A model generated the notes under the pieces. It ran no database searches, had not been told where the DNA came from, and saw only the letters and a program-made list of their open reading frames with translations. From Hyphomicrobiales bacterium (GTDB lineage Bacteria > Pseudomonadota > Alphaproteobacteria > Rhizobiales > Beijerinckiaceae): a DNA stretch of 64,000 bases. Location: contig CAKNFJ010000001.1 of NCBI GenBank assembly GCA_930633495.1, forward strand, positions 310,001 through 374,000. The letters are read 5' to 3'. The translations under genes and the position numbers were made by a program. Positions 9,353 to 18,818 of the stretch are shown piece after piece (within the stretch, counting starts at the first letter, position 1; every line of letters starts with the position of its first letter).

Positions 9353-11992
9353 ATGAAGCTCCTCGTCGTCGAGTCGCCGGCCAAGGCCAAGACGATCAAC
9401 AAATATCTCGGCTCCGACTACGAGGTCGTGGCGTCGTTCGGCCATATCCGCGACCTGCCGGCCAAGGACGGCTCGGTCGAGCCGGAGAACGACTTCGCCA
9501 TGAAGTGGGAAATCGAGGGCCGCGGCGCCAAGCAGGTCGCCGAGATCGCGCGTGCCGTGAAGGGCGCCGAGAAGCTGATCCTCGCCACCGACCCGGATCG
9601 CGAGGGCGAGGCGATCTCCTGGCATGTGCTGGAGGCGCTGAACCAGAAGAAGGTGCTCAAGGGCATCCCGGTCGAGCGCGTCACCTTCAACGCCGTCACC
9701 AAGGACGCCGTGCAGAAGGCGCTGGCCAATCCGCGCGCCATCGACCAGGCACTGGTCGATGCCTATCTGGCGCGCCGCGCGCTGGACTACCTCGTCGGCT
9801 TCACCCTCTCGCCGGTGCTGTGGCGCAAATTGCCCGGCGCCCGTTCGGCCGGCCGCGTGCAGTCGGTGGCGCTGCGCATTGTCTGCGACCGCGAGCGCGA
9901 AATCGAGGCCTTCCGGGCGCGCGAGTACTGGTCGCTGGTGGCGACGCTCGCGACCGAATCCGGCCACACCTTCGAGGCGCGCCTCGTCGGCGCCGACGGC
10001 AAGAAGATCGCAAGGCTCGATATCGGCACCGCCGAGGAGGCCAAGGCCTTCAAGGAGGCGCTGGAAACCGCCCTCTTCGCCGTGAGCGAGGTCGAGGCCA
10101 AGCCGGTCAAGCGCCATCCCTATCCACCCTTCCAGACCTCGACCCTGCAGCAGGAGGCCTCGCGCAAGCTGGGGCTGGCTCCCGCGCGGACGATGCAGCT
10201 CGCGCAGCGGCTCTATGAAGGCGTCGATATCGGTGGCGAGACGGTCGGCCTCATCACCTATATGCGTACCGACGGCGTCGATATGGACGGCTCCGCCATC
10301 GCCGCCGCCCGCCGCGTCATCGGCAAGGAGTTCGGCGACAAATATGTGCCGAACGTGCCGCGCAAATACACGGTCAAAGCCAAGAACGCGCAGGAAGCCC
10401 ACGAGGCCATCCGCCCGACCGATCTCGGCCGGCTGCCGGCCATGGTCGCGCGCCATCTCGAACCCGAACAGGCCAGGCTCTACGAGCTGATCTGGAAGCG
10501 TACCATCGCGAGCCAAATGGAATCCGCCGAGCTCGAACGCACCACCGTCGACATCGCCGCCAAGGTGGGGGCACGCAATCTCGACCTGCGCGCCTCCGGC
10601 CAGGTCGTGCTCTTCGACGGCTTCCTGACGCTCTATCAGGAGAGCCGCGACGACGACGAGGACGAGGATTCGAAGAAGCTGCCGGCGATGAAGGCCGGCG
10701 ACAGGCTGGAGAAGCGCACTATTGCCGCCGACCAGCATTTCACCGAGCCGCCGCCGCGCTTCTCGGAAGCGAGCCTCGTCAAGCGCATGGAAGAGCTCGG
10801 CATCGGCCGGCCCTCGACCTATGCCGCGACGCTCTCGACATTGCGCGACCGCGAATATGTCCGTGTCGAGAAGAAGCGCCTCGTGCCCGAGGACAAGGGC
10901 ATGCTGGTGACAGCGTTCCTGGAGAGCTTTTTCAAGCGCTATGTCGAATTCGACTTCACCGCGAATTTGGAAGAGAATCTCGACCGCGTCTCGAACGCCG
11001 AGATCGACTGGAAGGCGCTGCTGCGCCAGTTCTGGGAAGAGTTCACCGCCTCCATCGGCGAGACCAAGGATCTGCGCGTCGGCGACGTGCTGGAAGCGCT
11101 GAACGGCATCCTCGGCGACTATATCTTCCCGCCGAAGGCCGATGGCTCCGATCCGCGCGTCTGCCCGACCTGCGGCAACGGCCAGCTCTCGCTCAAGCTC
11201 GGCAAGTTCGGCGCCTTCGTCGGCTGCTCGAACTATCCCGAGTGCCGCTACACCCGACCCCTTTCGATCCCGGCAGCCGAGGGCGAGGCCTCAGCCGAGG
11301 GCGGCCAGGGTACGCCGGGCGTGCGCGTGCTCGGCACCGATCCGGCGACCGGCCTCGAAGTCACGATGCGGGACGGCCGTTTCGGCCCCTATATCCAGCT
11401 CGGCGAAGGCGAGAAGCCGAAGCGCTCCAGCCTGCCCAAGGGCATGACCCCGGCGAGCGTCACGCTGGAAAAGGCGCTGGCGCTGCTGTCGCTGCCGCGC
11501 GAGGTGGCGAAGCATCCTGAATCGGGCGAGCCGATCCTGGTCGGCATCGGTCGCTACGGGCCTTATGTCCAGCACGGCAAGGTCTACGCCAATATCGACA
11601 AGGGCGACGACGTGCTCGAACTCGGCGCCAACCGCGCCATCGACCTGATCGTCGCCAAGGAGAGCGGTGGCGGCGGACGACGCGGCGGTGCGGCGGCGAC
11701 GCCGGGGCGCGCGCTGGGCGACCACCCCTCCGGCGGCGCGCTGGAGGTCAAGGCCGGGCGCTACGGCCCCTATGTCGCCTGGGGCAAGATCTTCGCGACC
11801 CTGCCCAAGGCGATGGCGCCGGAAAGCATCACGCTGGAGCAGGCGATCGAACTGGTGAATGCCAAGGCCGAGGCCAAGGGCGGTGCCAAGGGCAAGGCGA
11901 AGGCCGCCGGAGCCGCGAAGGCCAAGGCGCCGGCGAAGAAGGCCACGACGAAGAAAGAGCCCGCCGCCAAGACCAAGGCCGCGCGGGGCTGA
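9353..11992 (+). CDS. topA: DNA topoisomerase I (type IA)
   Basis: An approximately 879-residue enzyme that relaxes negative supercoils. The start at MKLLVVESPAKAKTI is preferred; an in-frame GTG 18 bases earlier is possible but has poor spacing. The Toprim domain (1-140) contains ATDPDREGEAISWH, and the catalytic Tyr is in LITYMRTDG (about residue 303). One four-cysteine zinc ribbon (CPTCGNGQ...GCSNYPECRY) is followed by Topo-C repeats (DGRFGPYIQLGEGEKPKRSS, RYGPYVQHG, RYGPYVAWG). A Lys/Ala-rich tail (KAAGAAKAKAPAKKATTKKE) gives a basic DNA-binding end. In many alphaproteobacteria topA directly follows dprA; here it lies 5 kb away on the other strand. Confidence 0.96.
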   Translation: MKLLVVESPAKAKTINKYLGSDYEVVASFGHIRDLPAKDGSVEPENDFAMKWEIEGRGAKQVAEIARAVKGAEKLILATDPDREGEAISWHVLEALNQKKVLKGIPVERVTFNAVTKDAVQKALANPRAIDQALVDAYLARRALDYLVGFTLSPVLWRKLPGARSAGRVQSVALRIVCDREREIEAFRAREYWSLVATLATESGHTFEARLVGADGKKIARLDIGTAEEAKAFKEALETALFAVSEVEAKPVKRHPYPPFQTSTLQQEASRKLGLAPARTMQLAQRLYEGVDIGGETVGLITYMRTDGVDMDGSAIAAARRVIGKEFGDKYVPNVPRKYTVKAKNAQEAHEAIRPTDLGRLPAMVARHLEPEQARLYELIWKRTIASQMESAELERTTVDIAAKVGARNLDLRASGQVVLFDGFLTLYQESRDDDEDEDSKKLPAMKAGDRLEKRTIAADQHFTEPPPRFSEASLVKRMEELGIGRPSTYAATLSTLRDREYVRVEKKRLVPEDKGMLVTAFLESFFKRYVEFDFTANLEENLDRVSNAEIDWKALLRQFWEEFTASIGETKDLRVGDVLEALNGILGDYIFPPKADGSDPRVCPTCGNGQLSLKLGKFGAFVGCSNYPECRYTRPLSIPAAEGEASAEGGQGTPGVRVLGTDPATGLEVTMRDGRFGPYIQLGEGEKPKRSSLPKGMTPASVTLEKALALLSLPREVAKHPESGEPILVGIGRYGPYVQHGKVYANIDKGDDVLELGANRAIDLIVAKESGGGGRRGGAAATPGRALGDHPSGGALEVKAGRYGPYVAWGKIFATLPKAMAPESITLEQAIELVNAKAEAKGGAKGKAKAAGAAKAKAPAKKATTKKEPAAKTKAARG

Positions 11993-12002
11993 ACGCCTCG
12001 CG

Positions 12003-12398
12003 TCAGCCGCGGATCGCGACGCATTCGATCTCGATGTCGAACGGCAAGGGCCAGGGCTTGATGGCCGCGCTCGTGCGAGCGGGGAAGCCCTCGCCGAAGC
12101 GCTCCCTGTAGACCGCGTTGACCGCGCCCATCAGCGCGGGGTCGGTCACGAACACGGTCGCCTTCACGACCTTGTCGAGTGACGAGCCGGCGTACCGCAG
12201 CAGCACGTCGAGCGCATCGAGGCAGGCGCGCGTCTGCACCTCGATATCGCCGGTCACGATCTCGCCGGTGAGGCAATCGACGGGCGGCATGCCGCAGGTG
12301 AAAAGCAGGTCGCCTGCCCGCACCAGCGCCGAAGTCGGCGCGCCCAGCCGGCGGATCGCTTCCGATATGACCGGGACTTCGATGATGTCTCTCTGCAT
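12003..12398 (-). CDS. RidA family protein (YjgF/YER057c/UK114)
   Basis: A 131-residue single-domain protein. RidA members hydrolyse reactive enamines and imines produced by PLP enzymes. Landmarks are ALVRAGDLLFTCGMPP, QTRACLDALDVLLRYAGSSLDKVVKATVFVTDP, and the C-terminal PFDIEIECVAIRG strand with Glu-x-Glu-Cys. The Arg that binds substrate carboxylates in canonical RidA is probably R107 of FPARTSAAI. It starts three bases after the stop of the DUF2778 gene, so the two are likely one transcript. It ends 10 bases from the convergent topA. A second RidA-like gene at 23161 belongs to the aromatic cluster and is only distantly similar. Confidence 0.9.
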   Translation of the reverse strand: MQRDIIEVPVISEAIRRLGAPTSALVRAGDLLFTCGMPPVDCLTGEIVTGDIEVQTRACLDALDVLLRYAGSSLDKVVKATVFVTDPALMGAVNAVYRERFGEGFPARTSAAIKPWPLPFDIEIECVAIRG

Positions 12399-12401
12399 GG
12401 G

Positions 12402-13496
12402 CTAGAGGCTCGCGACCACCACGATGCGCCTGACCTCGCCGCGCAGGAAGGCCTGCAGGAAGCGGTCGTAGTCCTTGAAGGAGATGCAGCCGTTCGAGTC
12501 GCCACGCGGCCCGAGCAGGTAGGTATGGGCGAGCAGCCCGGCGCGGCCATGGATCGCGCCGCTGCCGCCGACCGGGTTCAGGCGGATGGCGCGGACGCCG
12601 TGGAACAACGCCTCGCGCTCGGTCAAGGTATAGGTGTGCGGCGGCGTCACGCCCTTCATCCGGACATGGGCGTAGCGCACATCGTCCATCATCTCGCCGA
12701 GGCCGGAATGCGCCTCGAGCCGCTCGCCATTCGGCATATGGACCGTCTTGGCGGCGATGTCGTAGATCGCAGTGCCGGCCTCGGCAGTGCGCGGCGGCGT
12801 GCCGGCCGAGGGGCTGAGCCGGGTGATGCGGCCGCGATCGACGATATCGTCCTGCGGCGCGGCATAGGCGAGCGCCGTGCCGGCCGGCTCCTGCTTCTGC
12901 ACCCCGAAGAGTTTTTCGAAGAAGTTGCGGTTGTCCTCCGGCGTCGGCGCGGCAGTCGCGGCCGTGCGGTTGCGGCGCGGCGATGTCGGCTGTGCCATGC
13001 GAGGTTGCTGCGGCGGCTGCTGAGACTCCGCCTTCGGCAACAGATCCAGCGGGCGCGGCACCGGGATCGGCGCGGCCTTCTCGGCCAGGACCGCCGGCCC
13101 TTGCGGCGGCAGCGGCAGGGTGGGCTCCGCGGCCGGGGCGATCGCGGCGGCGAAGGATGACGGCGGGACCGGGTTCGCCGGCTGGAAGGCAGAGCGGACC
13201 GGGGCGTTCTGGCCGAAGGGGGTGGCCTTGCCGCCCGACAAGGCGGGGTCGAGCAGGCCGCTATAGGACGGCGCCGGCTGATGCGCGGCCCGGCCGGCGG
13301 AAACCTTGCGAGAGGTCGCGGCGGGCGTGCCGCCGGTATCGGTTCCGGGCGCGCCCTGCCCCAGCATCCAGAAGCCGGACATCGCGCCGCAGCTCAATGC
13401 GATGGCGAGGAAGGCCCCTTTCAGCAGAGGCCGACGGCGGCGACGCGAGCGCACATAGGGCACGCCACCTTCCCGCACATAGGTTGCATAGGTCAT
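12402..13496 (-). CDS. Membrane-anchored DUF2778 (Tlde1-like) protein
   Basis: A protein of about 364 residues. The start MTYATYVREGG was chosen over a longer frame because it gives a short basic cytoplasmic N-terminus (RSRRRRRPLLK) followed by one membrane segment (GAFLAIALSCGAMSGFWML). A long Pro/Ala-rich linker (about 55-225) leads to the C-terminal DUF2778 domain: GTAIYDIAAKTVHMPNGE, SGLGEMMDD, GVTPPHTY, a conserved GAIHGRAGLL with His, and GDSNGCISFKDY with the Ser/Cys pair. DUF2778 is the fold of Tlde1, an L,D-transpeptidase-related peptidoglycan enzyme known as a type VI effector. With an N-terminal anchor and no T6SS genes nearby, a housekeeping periplasmic cell-wall role is more likely. 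Substrate unproven. Confidence 0.85.
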   Translation of the reverse strand: MTYATYVREGGVPYVRSRRRRRPLLKGAFLAIALSCGAMSGFWMLGQGAPGTDTGGTPAATSRKVSAGRAAHQPAPSYSGLLDPALSGGKATPFGQNAPVRSAFQPANPVPPSSFAAAIAPAAEPTLPLPPQGPAVLAEKAAPIPVPRPLDLLPKAESQQPPQQPRMAQPTSPRRNRTAATAAPTPEDNRNFFEKLFGVQKQEPAGTALAYAAPQDDIVDRGRITRLSPSAGTPPRTAEAGTAIYDIAAKTVHMPNGERLEAHSGLGEMMDDVRYAHVRMKGVTPPHTYTLTEREALFHGVRAIRLNPVGGSGAIHGRAGLLAHTYLLGPRGDSNGCISFKDYDRFLQAFLRGEVRRIVVVASL

Positions 13497-13871
13497 CCGC
13501 CACACTCTCGATACGCTTACGCCACGCCCGGCGGCCGCAGGCACAGATCCACCGCCCGCGCCCCGACAAAGGGAGGCGCGATGCGCGTCGCGGTGTGACC
13601 GAGCATGCCGGGAGAACCCAAACTTCGTTCTGCTTCGATAAGGCGCCTTGTTGGTTAATCGCCGGTGAACCGCATCGATAATTTTTGCGGAAACGGCCTT
13701 ATCGGAGTTCGGGCCGGCGCGGCCTCCCAAGGCCATGCAAAGACGACGCGATCATGGCCGTCAGGCGGAGGAACCAAGACGATTCTTTCCGGCCCGCCGC
13801 GATTGGCCCATCTTTTTCGGGCAAGGCAGGCGGAGCAGCCCATTTCTCCCAACCCAGCCCTCGAATCGGAT
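13497..13871. other. Divergent intergenic region without a recognised element
   Basis: These 375 bases separate the DUF2778 gene from the MFS permease gene. Both possible reading extensions (residues before MTYATY on one strand, before MSLASQ on the other) have arginine-rich shadow composition and are not believed to be coding. A promoter for each gene must lie here, but I see no clear -35/-10 pair or palindrome. Confidence 0.5.
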
Positions 13872-15221
13872 ATGTCGCTAGCATCGCAGCCGCAGGGCTT
13901 GTCGCCCGGAGAATCCGAAGCCTTCATGGCGGCTGCGCAGGAGGGCACGACCGACGTGACCGAAACAGCCGCCGAGCCGAAGACGAGCTCCGTCGCAGCG
14001 CTGGGCGCCATCGTCGGCGGCGCGCTCATCCTGCAGATCGCCGCCACGATCGTGAACACGGCCGTGCCGCTGAAGATGGCGCTGGAGCAGAAGGCGCCGC
14101 TGCTGATCGGCCTCGTCGGCTCGGCCTATTCCGTCGGCTTCCTCGCCGGCTGCTTCGTGATTCCCGCCTTCATCCGCCGGGTCGGGCATATCCGCGCCTT
14201 CGCCGTCTTCGCGGCGCTGCAAGCCGTGCTGACGCTGAGCTTCGTCATGACGCCGCTCGACCTCTGGGGCATTTCGCGACTGGGAATGGGCTTTGCCGGT
14301 GCCGGTCACGCCATCTGCATCGAAAGCTGGATCAGCGGGCAGGCCAAGGCCGGTCAGCGCGGGCGCATCTTCGGCTTCTACCAGATCCTCAACCGTCTCG
14401 TGCTGATCGGCTCTCAGATCGGCGTCGGCTATGTCTCGCTGCAATCGAACGACATCTTCCTGCTCGCCAGCGCCGCCTTCTCGATCGCGCTGATCCCCGT
14501 CGGCATGACCAAGGCCAAGGGCCCGGAGTCGGGCGCCGTGATCTCGGTCAGGCTCAACACGATCTGGCAATACGCGCCGGCCTCGGTGATCGGCTGCCTC
14601 TATGTCGGGCTGATGGGCGGCGCGCTGACCAATGTGGCGCCGGCCTACGGCATCCTGATCGGCCTCGACCAGGCCTGGGCGATCCTGCTGACCGCCGGCA
14701 TCCAGATCGGCGCGCTGGTGCTGCAATGGCCGCTCGGGCTGCTGGCGGACCGCGTCGACAGCCGCAAGATCATGCTGAGCGCGACGCTTTCGGTCGTGTT
14801 CTGCGCGCTGGCGCTCGGAGCCGTGCTCGGGCTCGCCCTGCCCCATGCCCGCTTCTGGCTCTTCGGGCTGTTCGCGCTGATCGGCGCGGGCTCGATGCCG
14901 ATCTACACTGTCGCCGTCGCCCATGCCTATTTCAGGCTCGGCCGCGAGCGGGCGCTCGGCCTTTCGGCACAGCTCCTGTTTCTCTGGGCGACGGGCTCCG
15001 CGATCGGCCCGCTGGTCTCGACCGCCTTCATGCAGGTGCTCGGGCCGAACGGGCTGCTCGCCTATCTCGGCCTGCTCTCGGCGGCGGCGGCCGCCTACCT
15101 AGCTTTCCGCCTGCGGGTGAAGCCGCCGGAGGCGAACCCCTTCCCCGAGCGCAAGCCGACCGCGCCGACCATTCCCGACGTCTCGCCTTCGGGACGGCGC
15201 AGCCACGCCGAGGGGAAGTAG
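13872..15221 (+). CDS. MFS transporter (YcaD-like)
   Basis: A 449-residue inner-membrane permease with about twelve hydrophobic segments beginning near residue 40 (GAIVGGALILQIAATIVNTA). The loop after helix 4-5 reads CIESWISGQAKAGQRGRIFGFYQ, matching the ESW...RG motif of YcaD-like MFS proteins. A second loop, LGLLADRVDSRK, is the usual D-R-x-x-R/K MFS motif before the second half. The N-terminal 35 residues are hydrophilic. The ATG at 13872 was chosen because residues further upstream are arginine-rich and unlike a coding region; a later ATG (MAAAQEG) is also possible. Substrate unknown. It appears monocistronic and is followed by a palindromic repeat. Confidence 0.86.
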   Translation: MSLASQPQGLSPGESEAFMAAAQEGTTDVTETAAEPKTSSVAALGAIVGGALILQIAATIVNTAVPLKMALEQKAPLLIGLVGSAYSVGFLAGCFVIPAFIRRVGHIRAFAVFAALQAVLTLSFVMTPLDLWGISRLGMGFAGAGHAICIESWISGQAKAGQRGRIFGFYQILNRLVLIGSQIGVGYVSLQSNDIFLLASAAFSIALIPVGMTKAKGPESGAVISVRLNTIWQYAPASVIGCLYVGLMGGALTNVAPAYGILIGLDQAWAILLTAGIQIGALVLQWPLGLLADRVDSRKIMLSATLSVVFCALALGAVLGLALPHARFWLFGLFALIGAGSMPIYTVAVAHAYFRLGRERALGLSAQLLFLWATGSAIGPLVSTAFMQVLGPNGLLAYLGLLSAAAAAYLAFRLRVKPPEANPFPERKPTAPTIPDVSPSGRRSHAEGK

Positions 15222-15301
15222 GCCAGGATGGTTTCCCTCTCCGTCCTTCTGGGGCGCTGCAATGCAACGCCGATCAAAAAGGCGGGGACAGCGCGCAGAA
15301 C

Positions 15302-15446
15302 CCTCTCCTGTAAGGAGAGGGCAGGGTGAGGTGTAGATCGTTGGACGCTTTAGCCGTGACCTGACGGCCGCGACGGTGAGGTTGACACCTCACTGGTCCA
15401 GGGGCCGACACCTCACCCCTACCCCTCTCCTTACAGGAGAGGGGTT
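15302..15446. repeat. Composite palindromic repeat, intergenic copy
   Basis: Two outer arms face each other: CCCTCTCCTGTAAGGAGAGGG followed by CAGGGTGAGGTGTAG on the left (given by its first 20 bases CCCTCTCCTGTAAGGAGAGG), and its inverted relative at 15411-15446. Bases 15395-15446 are the reverse complement of 28171-28222 inside dnaE2 with one mismatch in 52. The copy lies between the MFS gene and the 3' end of the convergent monooxygenase gene, where its hairpins could also stop transcription. Confidence 0.85.
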
Positions 15447-15501
15447 CCCGCGCCGCCCGTGCTTTCTGAAACCACGGTGATTGAGGGCGAAACCACAAAC
15501 G

Positions 15502-17826
15502 TTACTCCGCCACGGCGTGGCGGCTCGGCTTGGCCTTGAGCTTCAGTTCTTCCAGATCCTGACGCTCGCGCGGCGTGTTGCGCATGAGCTGGTCCTTGCC
15601 CGGCTGATACTGCACCGGCTGGGCGGTATCGACGCCGTACCAGGCGGCGGCCCGCAGCACGAAGGACGGATCGGCCAGATGCGGCCGCCCGAGCGCGACG
15701 AGATCGGCGCGGCCGGCGGCGACGATGGTGTTGACCTGATCGGCCGTGGTGATGTTGCCGACGCACATGGTCGCGACCTCGGCCTCGTTGCGGATGCGGT
15801 CCGAGAACGGCGTCTGGAACATGCGGCCATAGACCGGGCGCGATTCCCGAGCAGTCTGGCCGGTCGAGACATCGACGAGGTCGCAGCCCTCAGTGGCGAA
15901 GGCCTCGGCGATGGCGACGGAATCGGCCGCCGAAAGGCCGCCCTCGACCCAGTCGGTCGCGGAGATGCGAACCGACATCGGCTTCTCGCGCGGCCAGGCC
16001 TCGCGCAGCGCCCGGAAGATCTCCAGCGGATAGCGCAGGCGGTTCTCGACCGAGCCGCCGTATTCGTCCGTGCGCTTGTTGGTCAGCGGCGACAGGAAGC
16101 TCGCCAGCAGATAGCCATGGGCGCAGTGCAGCTCCAGCATGTCGAAACCGGCGCGCTCGCCGCGCTCTGCGGCGGCGACGAACTCCGCCTTGACCCGGTC
16201 CATGTCGGCGCGGGTCATCTCGCGCGGCACCTGGCTTTCCGGATAATAGGGCAGCGGCGAAGCCGAGACGATCGGCCAGGCGCCTTCCGGCAGAGGCCGG
16301 TCCATGCCCTCCCACATCAGTCTGGTCGCGCCCTTGCGGCCGGCATGGCCGAGCTGAAGGCAGATCTTCGCGGCGGAATTCGCGTGAACGAAGCCGACGA
16401 TCCGCGTCCAGGCGGCTTCCTGCTCGTCGTTCCACAAGCCGGTGCAGCCGGGGGTGATGCGGGCGTCGGGCGCGACGCAGGTCATCTCGGTGAAGATCAG
16501 GCCGGGGCCGCCGATGGCGCGCGAGCCGTAATGCATTAGGTGCCAGTCGCCCGGCAGGCCGTCTTCGGCTGAGTACTGGCACATCGGCGAGAGCGTCATG
16601 CGGTTTTCGACCCGCATCTCGCGCAGTTTGAAGGGCTGGAAGGCCGGCGGCACGGGCGAGCCGTCCTTGCGCCGCTTCGCCAGATCGCCGAGGCCGTCAG
16701 CGACGAGCCTGTCGACGGCCTCGACCATCTCCGGCGCGCGCAGGGCGAGGTTGTCATAGGTGATCGCCTTGGAACGGGTCATCAGGCCGAAGGCGAAGCG
16801 CAGGGGCTCGAAATCCCAGAAGCGCTTGAGTTCCTCGAACCAGACCAGTGAGACATCGGCCGCGTGCTGGGTCTTCTCGACCTCCTCGCGGCGCTGCGTC
16901 TCGAACAGCTTGAGGCCGGCCGCGACATCGAGCTTCGCCTGCCCCATCGCCTTGTGCAGGGCGATAGCGTCCTCCATCGCGAGCTTGGTGCCCGAGCCGA
17001 TCGAAAAATGCGCCGTCGCCTTGGCATCGCCGATCAGCACGACGTTCTCGACCACCCAATGGCGGCAGCGGATCATCGGGAAATTGCGCCAGAGCGAGCG
17101 GTTGGTGATGAGCCTGTGGCCCTGCAACTCCTCGGCGAAGACGCCTTCGAGGAAGGCGGCTGACTGTGCCTCGTCCAGCTTGCCGAGCCCGGCCTTCTCG
17201 AAGGTCTCGGGGTCGGTTTCCAGCACCCAGGTCGAGCGGCCAGTCTCATACTGGTAGCAATGGGCGATGAAGAGCCCGTGCTCCGTCTCCTTGAAGAAGA
17301 AGCTGAAGGCGTCGAAGGGGCGGGTCGAGCCCATCCAGGCGAATTTGTTGGGGCGCAGGTCGGTTTCCGGCTGGAAACGCTCGCGCCAGTTCTCGCGCAG
17401 GCGGCTGTTGACGCCGTCTGCCGCGACGACGAGGTCGTATTCGCGCTTCAACGTCTCGACTTCGGCGACGTCGTCCCCGAAATGCAGGCCGACGCCGAGC
17501 TCGCGCGCCCTCGCCTGCACCAGCATCAGCAGCGAGCGACGCGAGCAGCCGCAGAAGCCGTTGCCCGGCACGCGGTAGCTGTCGCCCTTGAAGTGAATTT
17601 CGATGTCGTCCCAATAGGCGAAATTGTCGCGGATCGCGGCGTAGCTCTTCGCATCCGCCGCCTTGAAGGTGTCGAGCGTCTGGTCCGAGAAGACGACACC
17701 GAAGCCGAAGGTGTCGTCGGCCTGGTTGCGCTCGAAGACGTCGACCGTGATCTCCGGCCAATCGCGCTTCATCAAGAGCGCGAAATAGAGCCCTGCCGGC
17801 CCTCCACCCACTACCGCGATGCGCAT
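15502..17826 (-). CDS. Flavin monooxygenase / OYE-type reductase fusion (2-aminobenzoyl-CoA or salicylyl-CoA type)
   Basis: A protein of about 774 residues with two enzymes in one chain. Residues 1 to about 375 form an FAD-dependent aromatic hydroxylase: [28 protein letters not shown] and [17 protein letters not shown]. Residues from about 395 form an old-yellow-enzyme reductase: [40 protein letters not shown] and [10 protein letters not shown]. This order is that of 2-aminobenzoyl-CoA monooxygenase/reductase of Azoarcus evansii and of proteins annotated as salicylyl-CoA 5-hydroxylase. The ATG at 17826 has GGAGG six bases upstream and is preferred to the ATG four codons earlier. It is divergent from the SDR-MarR-hydratase-dehydrogenase-ligase operon, which fits dearomatisation of an aryl-CoA followed by beta-oxidation. 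Which substrate is used cannot be decided here. Confidence 0.9.
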   Translation of the reverse strand: MRIAVVGGGPAGLYFALLMKRDWPEITVDVFERNQADDTFGFGVVFSDQTLDTFKAADAKSYAAIRDNFAYWDDIEIHFKGDSYRVPGNGFCGCSRRSLLMLVQARARELGVGLHFGDDVAEVETLKREYDLVVAADGVNSRLRENWRERFQPETDLRPNKFAWMGSTRPFDAFSFFFKETEHGLFIAHCYQYETGRSTWVLETDPETFEKAGLGKLDEAQSAAFLEGVFAEELQGHRLITNRSLWRNFPMIRCRHWVVENVVLIGDAKATAHFSIGSGTKLAMEDAIALHKAMGQAKLDVAAGLKLFETQRREEVEKTQHAADVSLVWFEELKRFWDFEPLRFAFGLMTRSKAITYDNLALRAPEMVEAVDRLVADGLGDLAKRRKDGSPVPPAFQPFKLREMRVENRMTLSPMCQYSAEDGLPGDWHLMHYGSRAIGGPGLIFTEMTCVAPDARITPGCTGLWNDEQEAAWTRIVGFVHANSAAKICLQLGHAGRKGATRLMWEGMDRPLPEGAWPIVSASPLPYYPESQVPREMTRADMDRVKAEFVAAAERGERAGFDMLELHCAHGYLLASFLSPLTNKRTDEYGGSVENRLRYPLEIFRALREAWPREKPMSVRISATDWVEGGLSAADSVAIAEAFATEGCDLVDVSTGQTARESRPVYGRMFQTPFSDRIRNEAEVATMCVGNITTADQVNTIVAAGRADLVALGRPHLADPSFVLRAAAWYGVDTAQPVQYQPGKDQLMRNTPRERQDLEELKLKAKPSRHAVAE

Positions 17827-18061
17827 CGACGCCTCCATCCGGGGAACCGGCCGATCCGGCCTGGAAATTATTTTAAGCCTAAAATGATTTTGAACTCAAG
17901 AGCCATTATCGATCACCGCGCAGCGAATGGCCAAATCGGCAACACAAGCCGATAAGCCACGCATTGCGCTGCACAATCTTCGTTCCGGCAATTCGCAAAA
18001 ATCAAGAGGCTTGCAAATTGATTGAGACTTAAAATATATTCGAAGGCGGAGGTCGAAGCTC
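17827..18061. promoter_or_regulatory. Divergent promoter region with two candidate MarR operators
   Basis: The spacer is AT-rich relative to its flanks. TTTTAAGCCTAAAA at 17871-17884 is palindromic at 12 of 14 positions and lies about 45 bases from the monooxygenase start. On the other side GAGACTTAAAATATATTC (18025-18042) lies about 20 bases before the SDR start. Read outward, both contain CTTAAAATA. A MarR gene in the divergent operon is the obvious candidate to bind both. Inference from motif and context. Confidence 0.5.
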
Positions 18062-18817
18062 ATGACTCTGCAGGGACAGCACGCTCTGGTGACGGGGGGC
18101 GGACGAGGCATCGGCCGCGCCATCGCCGCCACACTGACGCAAGCCGGGGCCCGAGTCAGCATTCTCGGACGCGACGAGGCCATCCTGCGGGAGGCCGTTG
18201 CCGCCGGTGCCGCCGCCGATTGCGCCACCTGCGACGTGCGGGACGGAGCCTCCGTCGCGGCCGCGCTCGGCCATCTCTCCCGCGAGCACGGCTTCGACAT
18301 CGCGATCGCCAATGCGGGGGCGGTCGAGACCGGTCCGTTCATGCGCAGCGACAGCGAGCGCTTCCGCCGCATGTTCGACATCAACCTGATCGGCACGGTC
18401 AACCTGTTCCATGCCGTTCTGCCCGCCATGCTGGAGCGCCGGCGCGGCCGGCTGATCGCCATCGCCTCGACGGCCGGCCACCGCGGCTATGCCTATGTCA
18501 GCGCCTATGCGGCGGCGAAGCATGCCGTGATCGGGCTCACCAAGTCGCTGGCGCTGGAGACGGCGCGCAGCGGCGTCACCGTCAACGCCGTCTGTCCGGG
18601 CTATGCCGACACCGACATGGTCGCGGCCGGGCTCGACACCATCGCCACCAAGACCGGCAAGAGCCGCGAGCAGGCGCTCTCGGAGATGGTCAAGGACAAT
18701 CCGCAAGGCCGGCTGATCGCGCCCGAGGAGGTCGCGGCCGCCGTGCTCTATCTCTGTGGTCCCGGAAGCGACGCGGTCACCGGCCAGTCGCTGATGGTCA
18801 ATGGCGGGGAGTTCTGA
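18062..18817 (+). CDS. SDR-family dehydrogenase (3-hydroxyacyl-CoA type)
   Basis: A 251-residue classical short-chain dehydrogenase. The cofactor loop is VTGGGRGIGRAIA (TGxxxGIG), followed by NAGAVETG and the catalytic Ser/Tyr/Lys in IASTAGHRGYAYVSAYAAAKHAV. VCPGYADTDM follows the fold's nicotinamide region. Placed first in an operon with enoyl-CoA hydratase, acyl-CoA dehydrogenase and an aryl-CoA ligase, its likely job is oxidation of a 3-hydroxyacyl-CoA during breakdown of the dearomatised ring, as proposed for the SDR of the abm cluster. Its stop codon is one base from the MarR start. Confidence 0.88.
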   Translation: MTLQGQHALVTGGGRGIGRAIAATLTQAGARVSILGRDEAILREAVAAGAAADCATCDVRDGASVAAALGHLSREHGFDIAIANAGAVETGPFMRSDSERFRRMFDINLIGTVNLFHAVLPAMLERRRGRLIAIASTAGHRGYAYVSAYAAAKHAVIGLTKSLALETARSGVTVNAVCPGYADTDMVAAGLDTIATKTGKSREQALSEMVKDNPQGRLIAPEEVAAAVLYLCGPGSDAVTGQSLMVNGGEF

Positions 18818-18818
18818 G

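Noticed and set aside
12402..13496. A type VI secretion effector gene
   Set aside because: The DUF2778 domain is present, but the protein has an N-terminal membrane anchor and no T6SS or immunity genes are nearby.
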